From: Ignavibacteriota bacterium | GTDB taxonomy: Bacteria; Bacteroidota; Ignavibacteria; UBA10030; UBA6906 | Length of the DNA: 64,000 nt | Direction of reading: 5' to 3' | Assembly: GCA_016707525.1 (NCBI GenBank) | Contig: JADJHP010000002.1 | Coordinates: forward strand, 132,501-196,500 | Shown here: positions 25,450 to 33,515 of the stretch, one piece after another | Numbering within the stretch: position 1 is the stretch's first letter | How the letters are laid out: each line of letters begins with the position of its first letter | Position numbers and translations under genes: made by a program | The notes under the pieces: model-generated | The model's input: the letters and a program-made list of their open reading frames with translations, nothing else | Told to the model about the DNA's origin: nothing | The model's database searches: none

Positions 25450-25860
25450 ATGGGACAGCAGCAGCTTCTTCTGATCATCCTCGGCGTCATCGTTGTCGGT
25501 ATCGCAGTGGCGGTCGGTATCACGATGTTCACGGACAACGCCATCAGCGCGAACCGTGATGCGGTCACGAATGACCTGGTCAACCTTGCGGCACGTGCGC
25601 AGCAGTTCTATCGCCGTCCGACAGCTCTCGGTGGTGGTGGCAACAACTTCACGGGCCTTACTGCTGATCCGGCCGGTCTGCGCAAGCTGACGAACCGTGA
25701 GACCAACGCCAACGGCACGTATTCCATCACGACGGCAGGTAATGCAACGGGCGTGGTGCTCCAGGGCGTCGGCACCGAAATGGTCGATGGGACCAACTAT
25801 GTGACCATGGAGATCCATGTGTCGAACACGAAATCGGATAGCGTTGTGATCGTCCATTAA
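25450..25860 (+). CDS. Major pilin-like protein 1 (Met-Gly start, no prepilin leader)
   Basis: 136 residues: Met-Gly, then a long hydrophobic helix (QQQLLLIILGVIVVGIAVAV), a polar helix (SANRDAVTNDLVNLAARAQQ) and a globular Gly/Thr-rich part with LGGGGNNFTG. The architecture is that of a type IV pilin, but the leader is at most two residues with no positive charge and position +5 after the Gly is Leu, not Glu. AAGGAG fixes the ATG at 25450. It has its own sigma-54 promoter and is followed by a terminator, so it should be the most abundant subunit. It is a paralogue of the next gene product. Confidence 0.8.
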   Translation: MGQQQLLLIILGVIVVGIAVAVGITMFTDNAISANRDAVTNDLVNLAARAQQFYRRPTALGGGGNNFTGLTADPAGLRKLTNRETNANGTYSITTAGNATGVVLQGVGTEMVDGTNYVTMEIHVSNTKSDSVVIVH

Positions 25861-25873
25861 CGATGTGCCGGAG

Positions 25874-25900
25874 GGGGCCTCGTCTGAGGCCCCTTTCGTT
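25874..25900 (+). terminator. Terminator/attenuator after pilin-like gene 1
   Basis: GGGGCCTC and GAGGCCCC with a GTCT loop (25874-25893), followed by TTTCGTT. It lies between the two pilin-like genes. Partial read-through would give the usual excess of the first pilin over the machine proteins. Confidence 0.75.
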
Positions 25901-25948
25901 GTTCCTCTAACGATGTCATGTTCACTGAACTAACGGAGCAGGCGAGCG

Positions 25949-26335
25949 ATGGGAAGTCAGCAGATGTTGTTGCTGATAGTCGGGGTGCTGATGATCGGAC
26001 TGATGATCTCCATCGGAGTCATCATGTTCGGCGACGGTGCTTCTGCATCCAATCGCGACGCCATTGCCAACGACCTGACCGCCCACGCCTCCAAGGCGCA
26101 GGTCTACCAGAAGAAGCCCCGGTGTATGGGTGGGGGCGGCAATTCATTCGTGGGATTCTCCCTGGCCAGCACCGCCCAGAGCAACGGGAACGGAGCGTTC
26201 ACCGTGTCGGGTGCGACCGGGACGCAGGTCACGATCGAGGGCGTCGGGTCCGAGATCGGGTATGATCGCATACATCCGGTGAAGGTTGCGGTCATGGTGC
26301 GTGCGGATTCGATCCTTGTGTCAGAGTTGAATTAG
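25949..26335 (+). CDS. Pilin-like protein 2 (Met-Gly start)
   Basis: 128 residues, paralogous to pilin-like protein 1: MGSQQMLLLIVGVLMIGLMI, then SNRDAIANDLTAHASKAQVY and MGGGGNSFVG, which match SANRDAVTNDL.... and LGGGGNNFTG of the first protein. Again no charged leader and no Glu5. GGAG lies 11 bases before the ATG at 25949. There is a single cysteine (Cys in KKPRCMG), so no internal disulfide. It may be a second major or a minor subunit. No promoter is seen in the 88-base gap, so it relies on read-through. Confidence 0.78.
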   Translation: MGSQQMLLLIVGVLMIGLMISIGVIMFGDGASASNRDAIANDLTAHASKAQVYQKKPRCMGGGGNSFVGFSLASTAQSNGNGAFTVSGATGTQVTIEGVGSEIGYDRIHPVKVAVMVRADSILVSELN

Positions 26336-26479
26336 CGGTTGGTCGGGGGTTCTGAACCAGGGCCCTTTTCCTGAGGTGGTCTGAGAGTGGTGGGAACACA
26401 AGCCGGGCAGCACAGACCAGTGTACGGAACGGGTGCCTTTTCGCGTTTACGGAGTTCATTACACTGAGGGGTGGCACGC

Positions 26480-27859
26480 ATGCCAGAATTCAGGATAGAG
26501 GGTATCACGGTCGCCGGGAAGCCGGTGCAGGGCCTGCTCGAGGCAGACTCGATCCGGACGGCGAAGCAGAAGGCCGGACAGCTCGCGACGGCGCGTAAGT
26601 TCAAACTCCTCCATGTGATCCCGCGCTCCACCTGGATGTACAAGGTCCAACGCGGGACGGAAAAGCCCATCATGGGCGAACAGAAGGCGTTCACCCGCGC
26701 CGAGGTCGAGGATGCGCTCACGAAGATGGGCTACCGCGTCCTCCACGTGCAGAAGCGCCTGTTCGAGTTCAAGGCCAAACCGCCGTCCACGGAGATCGTC
26801 ACGTTCGTCCGCGTCAGCGCCGACCTGATCCGGCAGAAACTGCCATTCAACGAGATCCTCGCGCTGCTGATCAACGACATCGAGAACCGGACCCTCCGCG
26901 AAGCGATCAAAGACATCAACATCGAATTGAAGCAGGGGCGTGACAGCGAGAAGGCGTTCGTGAAGCACGAAGCCGTGCTCGGGCGCTTTGCGGCGCACAT
27001 GCTGGGCCTCGCGTCGAAGAGCGGTAACATGGCCGAGATCTACGAAAGCACGGCCAAGTTCCTCGAGCGCCAGACCGAGTTCAAGAAGAACCTCAAAAGC
27101 GCTCTGATCACCCCGCTCATCACCCTCGCCGTCCTGTTCGGCGCGGTGATCTACTACGTCGGGTACATCTTCCCGGCCACGGCCAAGTTGTTCGTGAAGT
27201 TCAAGATCGACCTGCCGCCGATGACCAAGACCACATTGCAGGTCAGCGATTTCCTTGTGTCGAACATGCTGTGGATCATCATCGCCTGCACGATCCCGAC
27301 CGTGCTTCTCATCCGCTGGCTCTCCACCGAGAGGGGGCGGCTGCTGCGCGATCAGTACATGTGGAACATCCCGGTGATCGGCCAGCTCCTGCACAAGACC
27401 TCCATCGAGATCTTCTGCCGGGTGTTCTATGCCCTGTACAGCGGTTCGGGGGAGAACATCGAGGTCATCCGCATGGCTGCCGAGGCCTGCGGCAACAAGT
27501 ACATGGAGGCGCGGATCAAGGCGATCGCGATCCCCATGATGATCCAGAAGGGGGCCGGCATCACCGAGGCGTTCGAAGCTTCGGGCGTGTTCACCAAGAC
27601 CGCCATCTCCCGCTTCCACTCGGGCGCAGAGACCGGTACGGTGAAGACCACCGCCCTGCAGCTTGCCGAGTATTACGAGAAAGAGACGACGTACAAGATG
27701 AAGAACGTCATCGAGTTCATCCAGTTGTGGATCTCGATGATCATCATGATCGTGCTGACGGCCCTGACGATCGTTTCGTCGGAGACCGCGACGATCAGGC
27801 CGAAGAACCCCGCGGCCGGACAGGTGTACGAATTGCACGTTGATCGCCCGTTAACATAG
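26480..27859 (+). CDS. pilC: Type IV pilus / type II secretion inner-membrane platform protein (PilC/GspF family)
   Basis: 459 residues. The N-terminal cytoplasmic region (MPEFRIEGITVAGKPVQGLL to about 110) contains a PilC-like small domain. Two GspF repeats follow, each with the family pattern: IRQKLPFNEILALLINDIEN near residue 120 and IFCRVFYALYSGSGENIEVI near residue 310. Membrane helices lie near 215-235, 262-282 and 420-440. The platform links the motor ATPase to the pilin pool. ATG 26480 is chosen because GAGGGG lies eight bases upstream; a GTG at 26471 overlaps that site. The 144-base gap before the gene shows nothing else. Confidence 0.9.
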   Translation: MPEFRIEGITVAGKPVQGLLEADSIRTAKQKAGQLATARKFKLLHVIPRSTWMYKVQRGTEKPIMGEQKAFTRAEVEDALTKMGYRVLHVQKRLFEFKAKPPSTEIVTFVRVSADLIRQKLPFNEILALLINDIENRTLREAIKDINIELKQGRDSEKAFVKHEAVLGRFAAHMLGLASKSGNMAEIYESTAKFLERQTEFKKNLKSALITPLITLAVLFGAVIYYVGYIFPATAKLFVKFKIDLPPMTKTTLQVSDFLVSNMLWIIIACTIPTVLLIRWLSTERGRLLRDQYMWNIPVIGQLLHKTSIEIFCRVFYALYSGSGENIEVIRMAAEACGNKYMEARIKAIAIPMMIQKGAGITEAFEASGVFTKTAISRFHSGAETGTVKTTALQLAEYYEKETTYKMKNVIEFIQLWISMIIMIVLTALTIVSSETATIRPKNPAAGQVYELHVDRPLT

Positions 27860-27868
27860 CAGAAGCCC

Positions 27869-29662
27869 ATGCCGCCCATCGACATCACGGACAAGATCGG
27901 TTTCGCCCTCCTCAAGAAGGGCGTGATCGACTACGAGACGCTCGAAAAGTCTCTGAGGGTCAAAGACTCTGAGGACAAGAAGAACCGCCGCAATCTCGGA
28001 CAGATCCTGGTCAATGATTTCGGGGCCGACCATGATGCGGTGTTCCGCGAGGTGGCGGACCTCTATGCATTCCGGGAGATCTATCTTGCCGATGAGGTGA
28101 TCGACCGGACCAGGATCGATTTCATCAAGAAGTTCGTGGATGGTCTGGCGCAGAACGTCCGGGACATGGTCGTCCAGTCCCGCATGCTGCCGCTCAAGTA
28201 CGACGACAAGCAACCCGACAAGCTGATCATCATCTCCGCGGACCCGACGGACCGCAGGATCCCGATCATTGCGCGCGAGTTCGCCGCCAAGAAGTACGAG
28301 GTGGCCTACTGCCGCCTGAAGGACCTCCAGAACCTGCTCGAGCAGGTCATCCCTCCGGAGAACGAGTTCCTGAAACTCCTCGAGGACTCCCAGGTGGGGA
28401 TCCAGGTGAAGGAGGAAGAGGACGATGCGCTCGTCGATGAGGAGGCCCTCGAGGCCGAGATCAGCAAGAGCGCCCTGGTCAACCTTGTGGAAGGCGCCCT
28501 CGTCGAAGCTGTCCGCCAGGGATCATCCGATATCCATATCATCGCCAAGGAAGGGAACCGGACCGAGTTCTGGTTCCGGAACGACGGCAACCTGAAGCTC
28601 TGGCACGTCCAGGAAAAGACGATGCCCGAGGCGGTCGCTGCCGTCGTGAAGGACCGCTCCAAGAACGTCGACCGCTTCGAACGCGAGATGTCGCAGGACG
28701 GTTTCATCCAGCGCCTCATCGACGATCACATGATCCGGTTCCGTGTCTCCATCATGCCGATCGTGGGCATCGAGTTCCGGCACAAGTACGAGAGTATCGT
28801 TATCCGTGTGCTCGACGACCGGAAGGTCATCACCGACCTGAACAAGCTCGGTTTGCAGGGCCCGGCGAAGGACTTCTTCAACAGGGCCATCGCCAAGCCC
28901 CAGGGGATCGTCATTCTGACGGGTCCGACAGGAAGCGGCAAGAGTACGACGCTGATCGCGGCCTTGCACCAGGTGATCGACCCGACGGTGAACGTGCTGA
29001 CCGTTGAGGACCCGGTGGAGTACATCATCAAGGGTGCGCGGCAGCTCCGGATCGGCCCCAAGATGAACTTCGACCAGGCCATCCGTGGCATCCTGCGTCA
29101 CGACCCGGATATCGTACTCGTGGGTGAGATGCGTGACAAGAGTACGGCGGAGATCGCGATCAAGCTCGCGAACACGGGCCACCTTACGTTCTCGACCCTG
29201 CACACCAACGATGCGCCCAGTGCGGTGTCCCGTCTGTACAAGATGGGCATCGAGCCCTTCCTGATCGCTTACGCGATCAACATCATCGTGGCGCAGCGAC
29301 TGGTCCGCACGCTCTGCCAGCACTGCAAGAAGCAGCTGGCGCCGAACGAGATCGATCATGAGGTGTATAAGACGTTCGGATTCGCCGAAGAAGACATCGT
29401 CAACGGCACGATCTGCGAAGCGCAGGGGTGCGAACGGTGCAACTCGGGGTACAAGGGGCGCGCGGCCATCCACGAAGCGTTGTTCTTCTCGCGGGAGATC
29501 CGGGCCATGATCGCGAAGTCCGGCAACGACATCGATGAGGACAGCATTCGTGCCCAGGCGATGAAGGACGGGATGTGGACATTGCGGCGGTCCGGCATCG
29601 AGCGCATCCTCGCGGGGCAGACCACACTGGAAGAGATCGCAGCAGCAACAACGGACGACTGA
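27869..29662 (+). CDS. pilB: Pilus assembly ATPase PilB/GspE
   Basis: 597-residue hexameric motor that powers pilus extension or secretion. N-terminal MshEN-like domain to about residue 180; then the ATPase core with Walker A GPTGSGKSTT (352-361), Asp box VEDPVEYII, Walker B with Glu420 (LVGEMRDKSTAEIA) and His box STLHTNDA; zinc-binding cysteines CQHC and CERC follow. All catalytic elements are intact, unlike the homologue at 23402. Nine bases after pilC and three before the next minor pilin-like gene, so one operon. Confidence 0.94.
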   Translation: MPPIDITDKIGFALLKKGVIDYETLEKSLRVKDSEDKKNRRNLGQILVNDFGADHDAVFREVADLYAFREIYLADEVIDRTRIDFIKKFVDGLAQNVRDMVVQSRMLPLKYDDKQPDKLIIISADPTDRRIPIIAREFAAKKYEVAYCRLKDLQNLLEQVIPPENEFLKLLEDSQVGIQVKEEEDDALVDEEALEAEISKSALVNLVEGALVEAVRQGSSDIHIIAKEGNRTEFWFRNDGNLKLWHVQEKTMPEAVAAVVKDRSKNVDRFEREMSQDGFIQRLIDDHMIRFRVSIMPIVGIEFRHKYESIVIRVLDDRKVITDLNKLGLQGPAKDFFNRAIAKPQGIVILTGPTGSGKSTTLIAALHQVIDPTVNVLTVEDPVEYIIKGARQLRIGPKMNFDQAIRGILRHDPDIVLVGEMRDKSTAEIAIKLANTGHLTFSTLHTNDAPSAVSRLYKMGIEPFLIAYAINIIVAQRLVRTLCQHCKKQLAPNEIDHEVYKTFGFAEEDIVNGTICEAQGCERCNSGYKGRAAIHEALFFSREIRAMIAKSGNDIDEDSIRAQAMKDGMWTLRRSGIERILAGQTTLEEIAAATTDD

Positions 29663-29665
29663 CCC

Positions 29666-30169
29666 ATGGGACTCGGACAAATGATGTTGAGCGTGTTGGC
29701 GATGGCGCTGCTGGGGAGTGTGTTGCTCATGATGAACAACACGACCCTCGACAGTGGCTCATCCGTGGAGACCACGGAGTACGTGATCATGGCGAGCTCT
29801 CTCGGTGTCTCCCAGATGGAGCAGGCACTGGGGAAGGCCTTCGATGAGAATACGGTGTCCAGTGATATCGGCAGTGTCTCGTCCCTGAGTTCCACTCTCG
29901 GGAAAGAAGGCTCGGAGGTCGAGACCACCTTCGACGACTTCGATGACTACAACGGGTTCACGAAGACGATCGTCGGCGACAGCGTCTTCTTCCGGTCGGC
30001 GACCTACATGATCCGTGATTCCGTGGACTATGTCGCGATCTCGTCGAATACCGTGGTCACGTCGGCCTCCCGGACCTATCACAAACGTCTCCGGGTCTGG
30101 GTGTCGAGCCCGTTCATGCGCGACACATTGAAATTCTCGACCGTGTACAGTTACTGGTATTTCCGATAG
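29666..30169 (+). CDS. Minor pilin-like protein 3 (Met-Gly start)
   Basis: 167 residues: MGLGQMMLSVLAMALLGSVL then a polar helix and a beta-rich end (RLRVWVSSPFM...TVYSYWYF). Only a two-residue leader and no Glu at +5 (Met there). It begins three bases after the pilB stop, so it is translationally coupled. The size and place between pilB and two further Met-Gly proteins resemble the minor pilins (GspH/I/J/K or FimU/PilV/W/X) of canonical systems. No sequence family is recognised. Confidence 0.72.
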   Translation: MGLGQMMLSVLAMALLGSVLLMMNNTTLDSGSSVETTEYVIMASSLGVSQMEQALGKAFDENTVSSDIGSVSSLSSTLGKEGSEVETTFDDFDDYNGFTKTIVGDSVFFRSATYMIRDSVDYVAISSNTVVTSASRTYHKRLRVWVSSPFMRDTLKFSTVYSYWYFR

Positions 30170-30190
30170 TCACAGAGAGCGGGTTCGCCC

Positions 30191-30835
30191 ATGGGTTCCC
30201 AGGTCGTCATCGATCTCATCGGTTCCACCGTTCTTTTCGGGTGGCTCCTCCTCACGTCGATCCGCATCAGCGTCGCGAATTCCGAGAACATGCAGACCTA
30301 TGGCGGGGAGCTCCTGGTCCAGGAGAACCTCGTGGAAGTGACCCGGCTGCTGGAGTATGACTTCCGGAAGATCGGTTTCTGCATGGAGCCGAACAACATC
30401 CCTGATCCCACCCGGGCGATCATCCTTGCGGACAGTGCGCGGTTGAAATTCCTGACCGATGTGGATCTGACCGGGGCAGGGCCGGACGGGGTGGTGGACA
30501 GCATCTACTACTATCTGGGGCCGGTGTCCGAGCTTGCGGGGACCATGAATCCGCGCGACCGGCTGCTGTATCGCGTCGTGAACAACGATGCGGCAAAGGG
30601 ATCGAATCTCGGTGTGACCTCGTTCAAGTTCCGGTACTATGACGGGCAGGGGAACGAGCTGGGTGTCCCGGTGACCGCGGCGAACCTGCAGCGGATCCAG
30701 ACGATCCAGATCTCACTCATCGTGGAAAATGTCGTTGCGGGAGAGCTTGTGGAAACTGCGCCGATCAACACCCAGTTTTCGTCCGCATTCTGGCAGCAGC
30801 TCCGGTTGTCATCCCGTAATTACCGTAACCGATAG
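30191..30835 (+). CDS. Minor pilin-like protein 4 (Met-Gly start)
   Basis: 214 residues. MGSQVVIDLIGSTVLFGWLL forms the N-terminal helix, with an Asp at +6 but no Glu at +5. Residues about 35-60 are polar helical (MQTYGGELLVQENLVEVTRL), and the globular part includes DSIYYYLGPVSEL and LGVTSFKFRYYDGQG, which resembles PilW/GspJ-type minor pilins (the F.YYD..G..L pattern). One cysteine. Twenty-one bases after the previous stop. Likely a minor subunit of the pilus tip. Confidence 0.72.
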   Translation: MGSQVVIDLIGSTVLFGWLLLTSIRISVANSENMQTYGGELLVQENLVEVTRLLEYDFRKIGFCMEPNNIPDPTRAIILADSARLKFLTDVDLTGAGPDGVVDSIYYYLGPVSELAGTMNPRDRLLYRVVNNDAAKGSNLGVTSFKFRYYDGQGNELGVPVTAANLQRIQTIQISLIVENVVAGELVETAPINTQFSSAFWQQLRLSSRNYRNR

Positions 30836-30846
30836 GGGAACGAACG

Positions 30847-32097
30847 ATGGGCAAAGCCTCTCTGATACTCGTGCTGGGCTATAGTGCATTGCTCCTGATG
30901 AGCGGACTGCTCATGTCCGACATGAGCGTGCAGGCGTACGACAACGCCATGACGTACTACGACCAGGAGTCGGCGCGGAACATCGCGATCTCCGGGGCCA
31001 ACATGGCGGCGAACTACATCTTCCTGTATCCGCCTCTCATCAACGGCAATGCCTGGTTCAACGGCTACACCACTCCCGTGCAATTCAACGGCGGGTCGTT
31101 CGTGGTGACCGTGGATTCCACGACCAGTATCGATCCGTTGACCGGTGACAAGCGGTTGACGCTCAGATCGGTTGCGACCTATCGGGACAGTACGGCGACC
31201 GTGATCGCGATCCTGCGGCCGAGCAACTTCGCCAAGTTCGCCATGTACGCCGGGTCTGCCGGGTCTTCCGTCTATTGGGCGACGTACGACTCCATCTTCG
31301 GCCCGACGCATGTTGAAGGCACGCTCCGGACGACCGGGTATCCGTATTTCGGCGGGAAGGCCACGTGCAAGAACAACGTGGACAGCACGTCATGGAGCGG
31401 GCACCCGATCTTCAATGCCGGGGTGGAGACCGGTGTGAGCATCCCGCTGAACAGGGACTACACCAAACTCAGAGAAAAGGCCTCTGCGGGGGGGAAGAGT
31501 TTCACCGGCAACGATGACCTCTACCTGCACTTCAAGGGGGATTCCATCACGTACAAACGAGCGCCAGCAGGCCCTGATACGACCGTCCTGGCAACAGCCC
31601 TTGCACCGAACGGTGCCATCGTGCTCAACAACAGTAATGGGAAGCTGCATGTGAAGGGGATCGTGAAGGGGCGCTTCACCATTGGGGCGATCGACACCCA
31701 GAGCACCTCGCGCGGGCAGGTGGTCATCGACGACCACATCCGGTATAACACGGATCCGCGGGTCAATCCGGCGTCCACCGACATGCTCGGCATCGTAGCG
31801 AATCAGAAGATCACGATCGCCGACAACAATGCCAGCGGTGGGGGGCCCAATTTCACGGTGATGGCGGCGCTGTTCAGCTATGCGGCGTCCATTGAGGTGG
31901 AGAATCTGGCAACGCGGAATCTCGGCACACTGTACACGTACGGTGGGTGGACCGTGAATGACATCTATGCGACGACGAATTCCTCGATCACGAAGGGCTT
32001 GAAGGTCAATCTGCGGTTTGACGAGAGGTTCCGGACCTCGGCGCCGCCGTACTTTCCTACGACGAAAGCCTATGAGATCCTTGCATGGTACGAGTAG
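30847..32097 (+). CDS. Large minor pilin-like protein 5 (Met-Gly start)
   Basis: 416 residues, the biggest of the five. N-terminal helix MGKASLILVLGYSALLLMSG, then a polar helix with YYDQESARNIAISGANMAAN, like PilX/GspK-type proteins that carry repeated NIA.SGA. segments. The rest is long and beta-rich (for example ILRPSNFAKFAMYAGSAGSS and AIVLNNSNGKLHVKGIVKG), possibly an adhesive or capping domain. GGGGAACG lies before ATG 30847. It is the last gene before a strong terminator. No family name can be given beyond the N-terminal resemblance. Confidence 0.72.
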   Translation: MGKASLILVLGYSALLLMSGLLMSDMSVQAYDNAMTYYDQESARNIAISGANMAANYIFLYPPLINGNAWFNGYTTPVQFNGGSFVVTVDSTTSIDPLTGDKRLTLRSVATYRDSTATVIAILRPSNFAKFAMYAGSAGSSVYWATYDSIFGPTHVEGTLRTTGYPYFGGKATCKNNVDSTSWSGHPIFNAGVETGVSIPLNRDYTKLREKASAGGKSFTGNDDLYLHFKGDSITYKRAPAGPDTTVLATALAPNGAIVLNNSNGKLHVKGIVKGRFTIGAIDTQSTSRGQVVIDDHIRYNTDPRVNPASTDMLGIVANQKITIADNNASGGGPNFTVMAALFSYAASIEVENLATRNLGTLYTYGGWTVNDIYATTNSSITKGLKVNLRFDERFRTSAPPYFPTTKAYEILAWYE

Positions 32098-32127
32098 TGT
32101 AGAATATTCCATGCGTGGTTACTATTG

Positions 32128-32180
32128 GCCTCTGTGCGCTGCGTCAATCGCTGTAATTCGCGCCAGAGGCTTGTTTTTTT
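32128..32180 (+). terminator. Intrinsic terminator ending the pilC-pilB-minor pilin operon
   Basis: GCCTCTG (32128-32134) pairs with CAGAGGC (32164-32170), with inner GCGC/GCGC pairing, followed by TTGTTTTTTT (32171-32180). A classical Rho-independent terminator. Confidence 0.88.
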
Positions 32181-32191
32181 CATGTGATCTG

Positions 32192-32207
32192 TGGCACGTG
32201 TATTGAG
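32192..32207 (+). promoter_or_regulatory. Near-consensus sigma-54 promoter of the pilT unit
   Basis: TGGCACG-TGTA-TTGAG has a perfect -24 element and TTG at -12, but the -12 GC is GA (32205-32206). It lies directly after the terminator and 37 bases before the pilT start, so it is well placed. The base change makes it weaker or doubtful. Confidence 0.4.
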
Positions 32208-32243
32208 TTTGTCATCTTTGCAGAACTACGGGGAGCGGCGGTA

Positions 32244-33476
32244 ATGATCGAAACAGCTGTACGCATGTTGCAGGAGATTTCGGCGAATGTCCCGGACACG
32301 GCTCCGGGAATGGAACGTCAGATGCTGATCGGCGATCTGGTGTCACGCCAATCGCCTGCGGAACGGAGTGCGCTCCGGAAGCTCATGGACAGCCTCCTGA
32401 TGCGCATGTCCCGCATCAATGCATCCGATATCGACCTGGGAGGGTATGGTACTTCAAAGCATATCTGGTACCGCATTTATGGCGAAAAGCGGCCGGCCAA
32501 GGAACTCGGGACTTTCACGCTGGACGAATGCAGCGTGCTCATCCAGAGCGTCCTTATCGAGCGCCAGCGCCTGTTCCTGTACGAGAACCGGAACCTTGAC
32601 CTCTCGTACAGTGTGATCGAAGACGACAGGATGTTCCGGTTCCGCAGCAACGTGTGCTTCGACCTGGACCATCTGGCCATGAACATGCGCGCGATCAACA
32701 ACGTGATCCGCCCGTACAAGGCCCTCGAGTTCCACCCGAACGTGACGCGTGTGCTCAGTCTGGCGCACACCACACAGGGATTGACGTTGATCACCGGTAT
32801 CACCGGTTCCGGCAAGAGTACCACGCTGGACAGCATCATCGATGCGAACAACCACACCGTGGATGGCCACATCGTGATCATCGCATCGCCTGTGGAGTAC
32901 GTGCATACGCCCGACCGGTGCATCATCCGTCACCGCGAGGTCGGGCGGGATGTGTTGTCGTTCAAGGATGGTGCGATCCAGGCATTGCGACAGGATCCCG
33001 ACATCATCACCATCGGTGAAATGCAGGACCCGGACACGATCATGACGGCCCTGGAGATCACGGATTCCGGGCACAAGGTGTTCTCCACGCTGCACACGGC
33101 GTCGGCGGTCGAGACCATCGATCGTATCATTGGCGAGGTGCCGCCGATCGAACAGGAACGCGTGCGCATCCGTCTGGCCGACACGCTGAGCTGTGTGATG
33201 TCGCAGAAGCTGGTGCCGAGCCTGGAAGGGAAACTCGTCCTGGCCAAAGAGGTCCTCGTGATGATCCCGTCCGTACGGGCCGCGATCAAGAACAACAATA
33301 CGGGCGAGATCTACCAGATGATGGCGGAATCGGGTGATCTGGGCATGGTCACGCTGGAGCAGGACCTGAAACGGTTGTATACGATGAAGAAGATCTCGCT
33401 GGACAACGCCATGGTGGCAGCGAACAACAAACGGCGGTTCCAGCAATTGTTGAATATGTCCCCGACCGCGGAATAA
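32244..33476 (+). CDS. PilT-like motor ATPase
   Basis: 410 residues, with a shorter N-terminal part than PilB, as in retraction ATPases of the PilT/PilU class. Walker A is GITGSGKSTT (185-194), the Asp box IIASPVEYVHT, Walker B IGEMQDPDT and the His box STLHTASAVETIDRI. The C-terminal PilT signature AIRNLIRE is altered (VRAAIKNNNTGEIYQMM). GGAG lies about nine bases before ATG 32244. It heads the operon of the PilMN, PilOP, secretin and lipoprotein genes. Retraction is likely; the exact PilT/PilU type is uncertain. Confidence 0.85.
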   Translation: MIETAVRMLQEISANVPDTAPGMERQMLIGDLVSRQSPAERSALRKLMDSLLMRMSRINASDIDLGGYGTSKHIWYRIYGEKRPAKELGTFTLDECSVLIQSVLIERQRLFLYENRNLDLSYSVIEDDRMFRFRSNVCFDLDHLAMNMRAINNVIRPYKALEFHPNVTRVLSLAHTTQGLTLITGITGSGKSTTLDSIIDANNHTVDGHIVIIASPVEYVHTPDRCIIRHREVGRDVLSFKDGAIQALRQDPDIITIGEMQDPDTIMTALEITDSGHKVFSTLHTASAVETIDRIIGEVPPIEQERVRIRLADTLSCVMSQKLVPSLEGKLVLAKEVLVMIPSVRAAIKNNNTGEIYQMMAESGDLGMVTLEQDLKRLYTMKKISLDNAMVAANNKRRFQQLLNMSPTAE

Positions 33477-33515
33477 GCGGACGGCCGGGAACGTCACAAG
33501 CGAAAGACAGGGACT

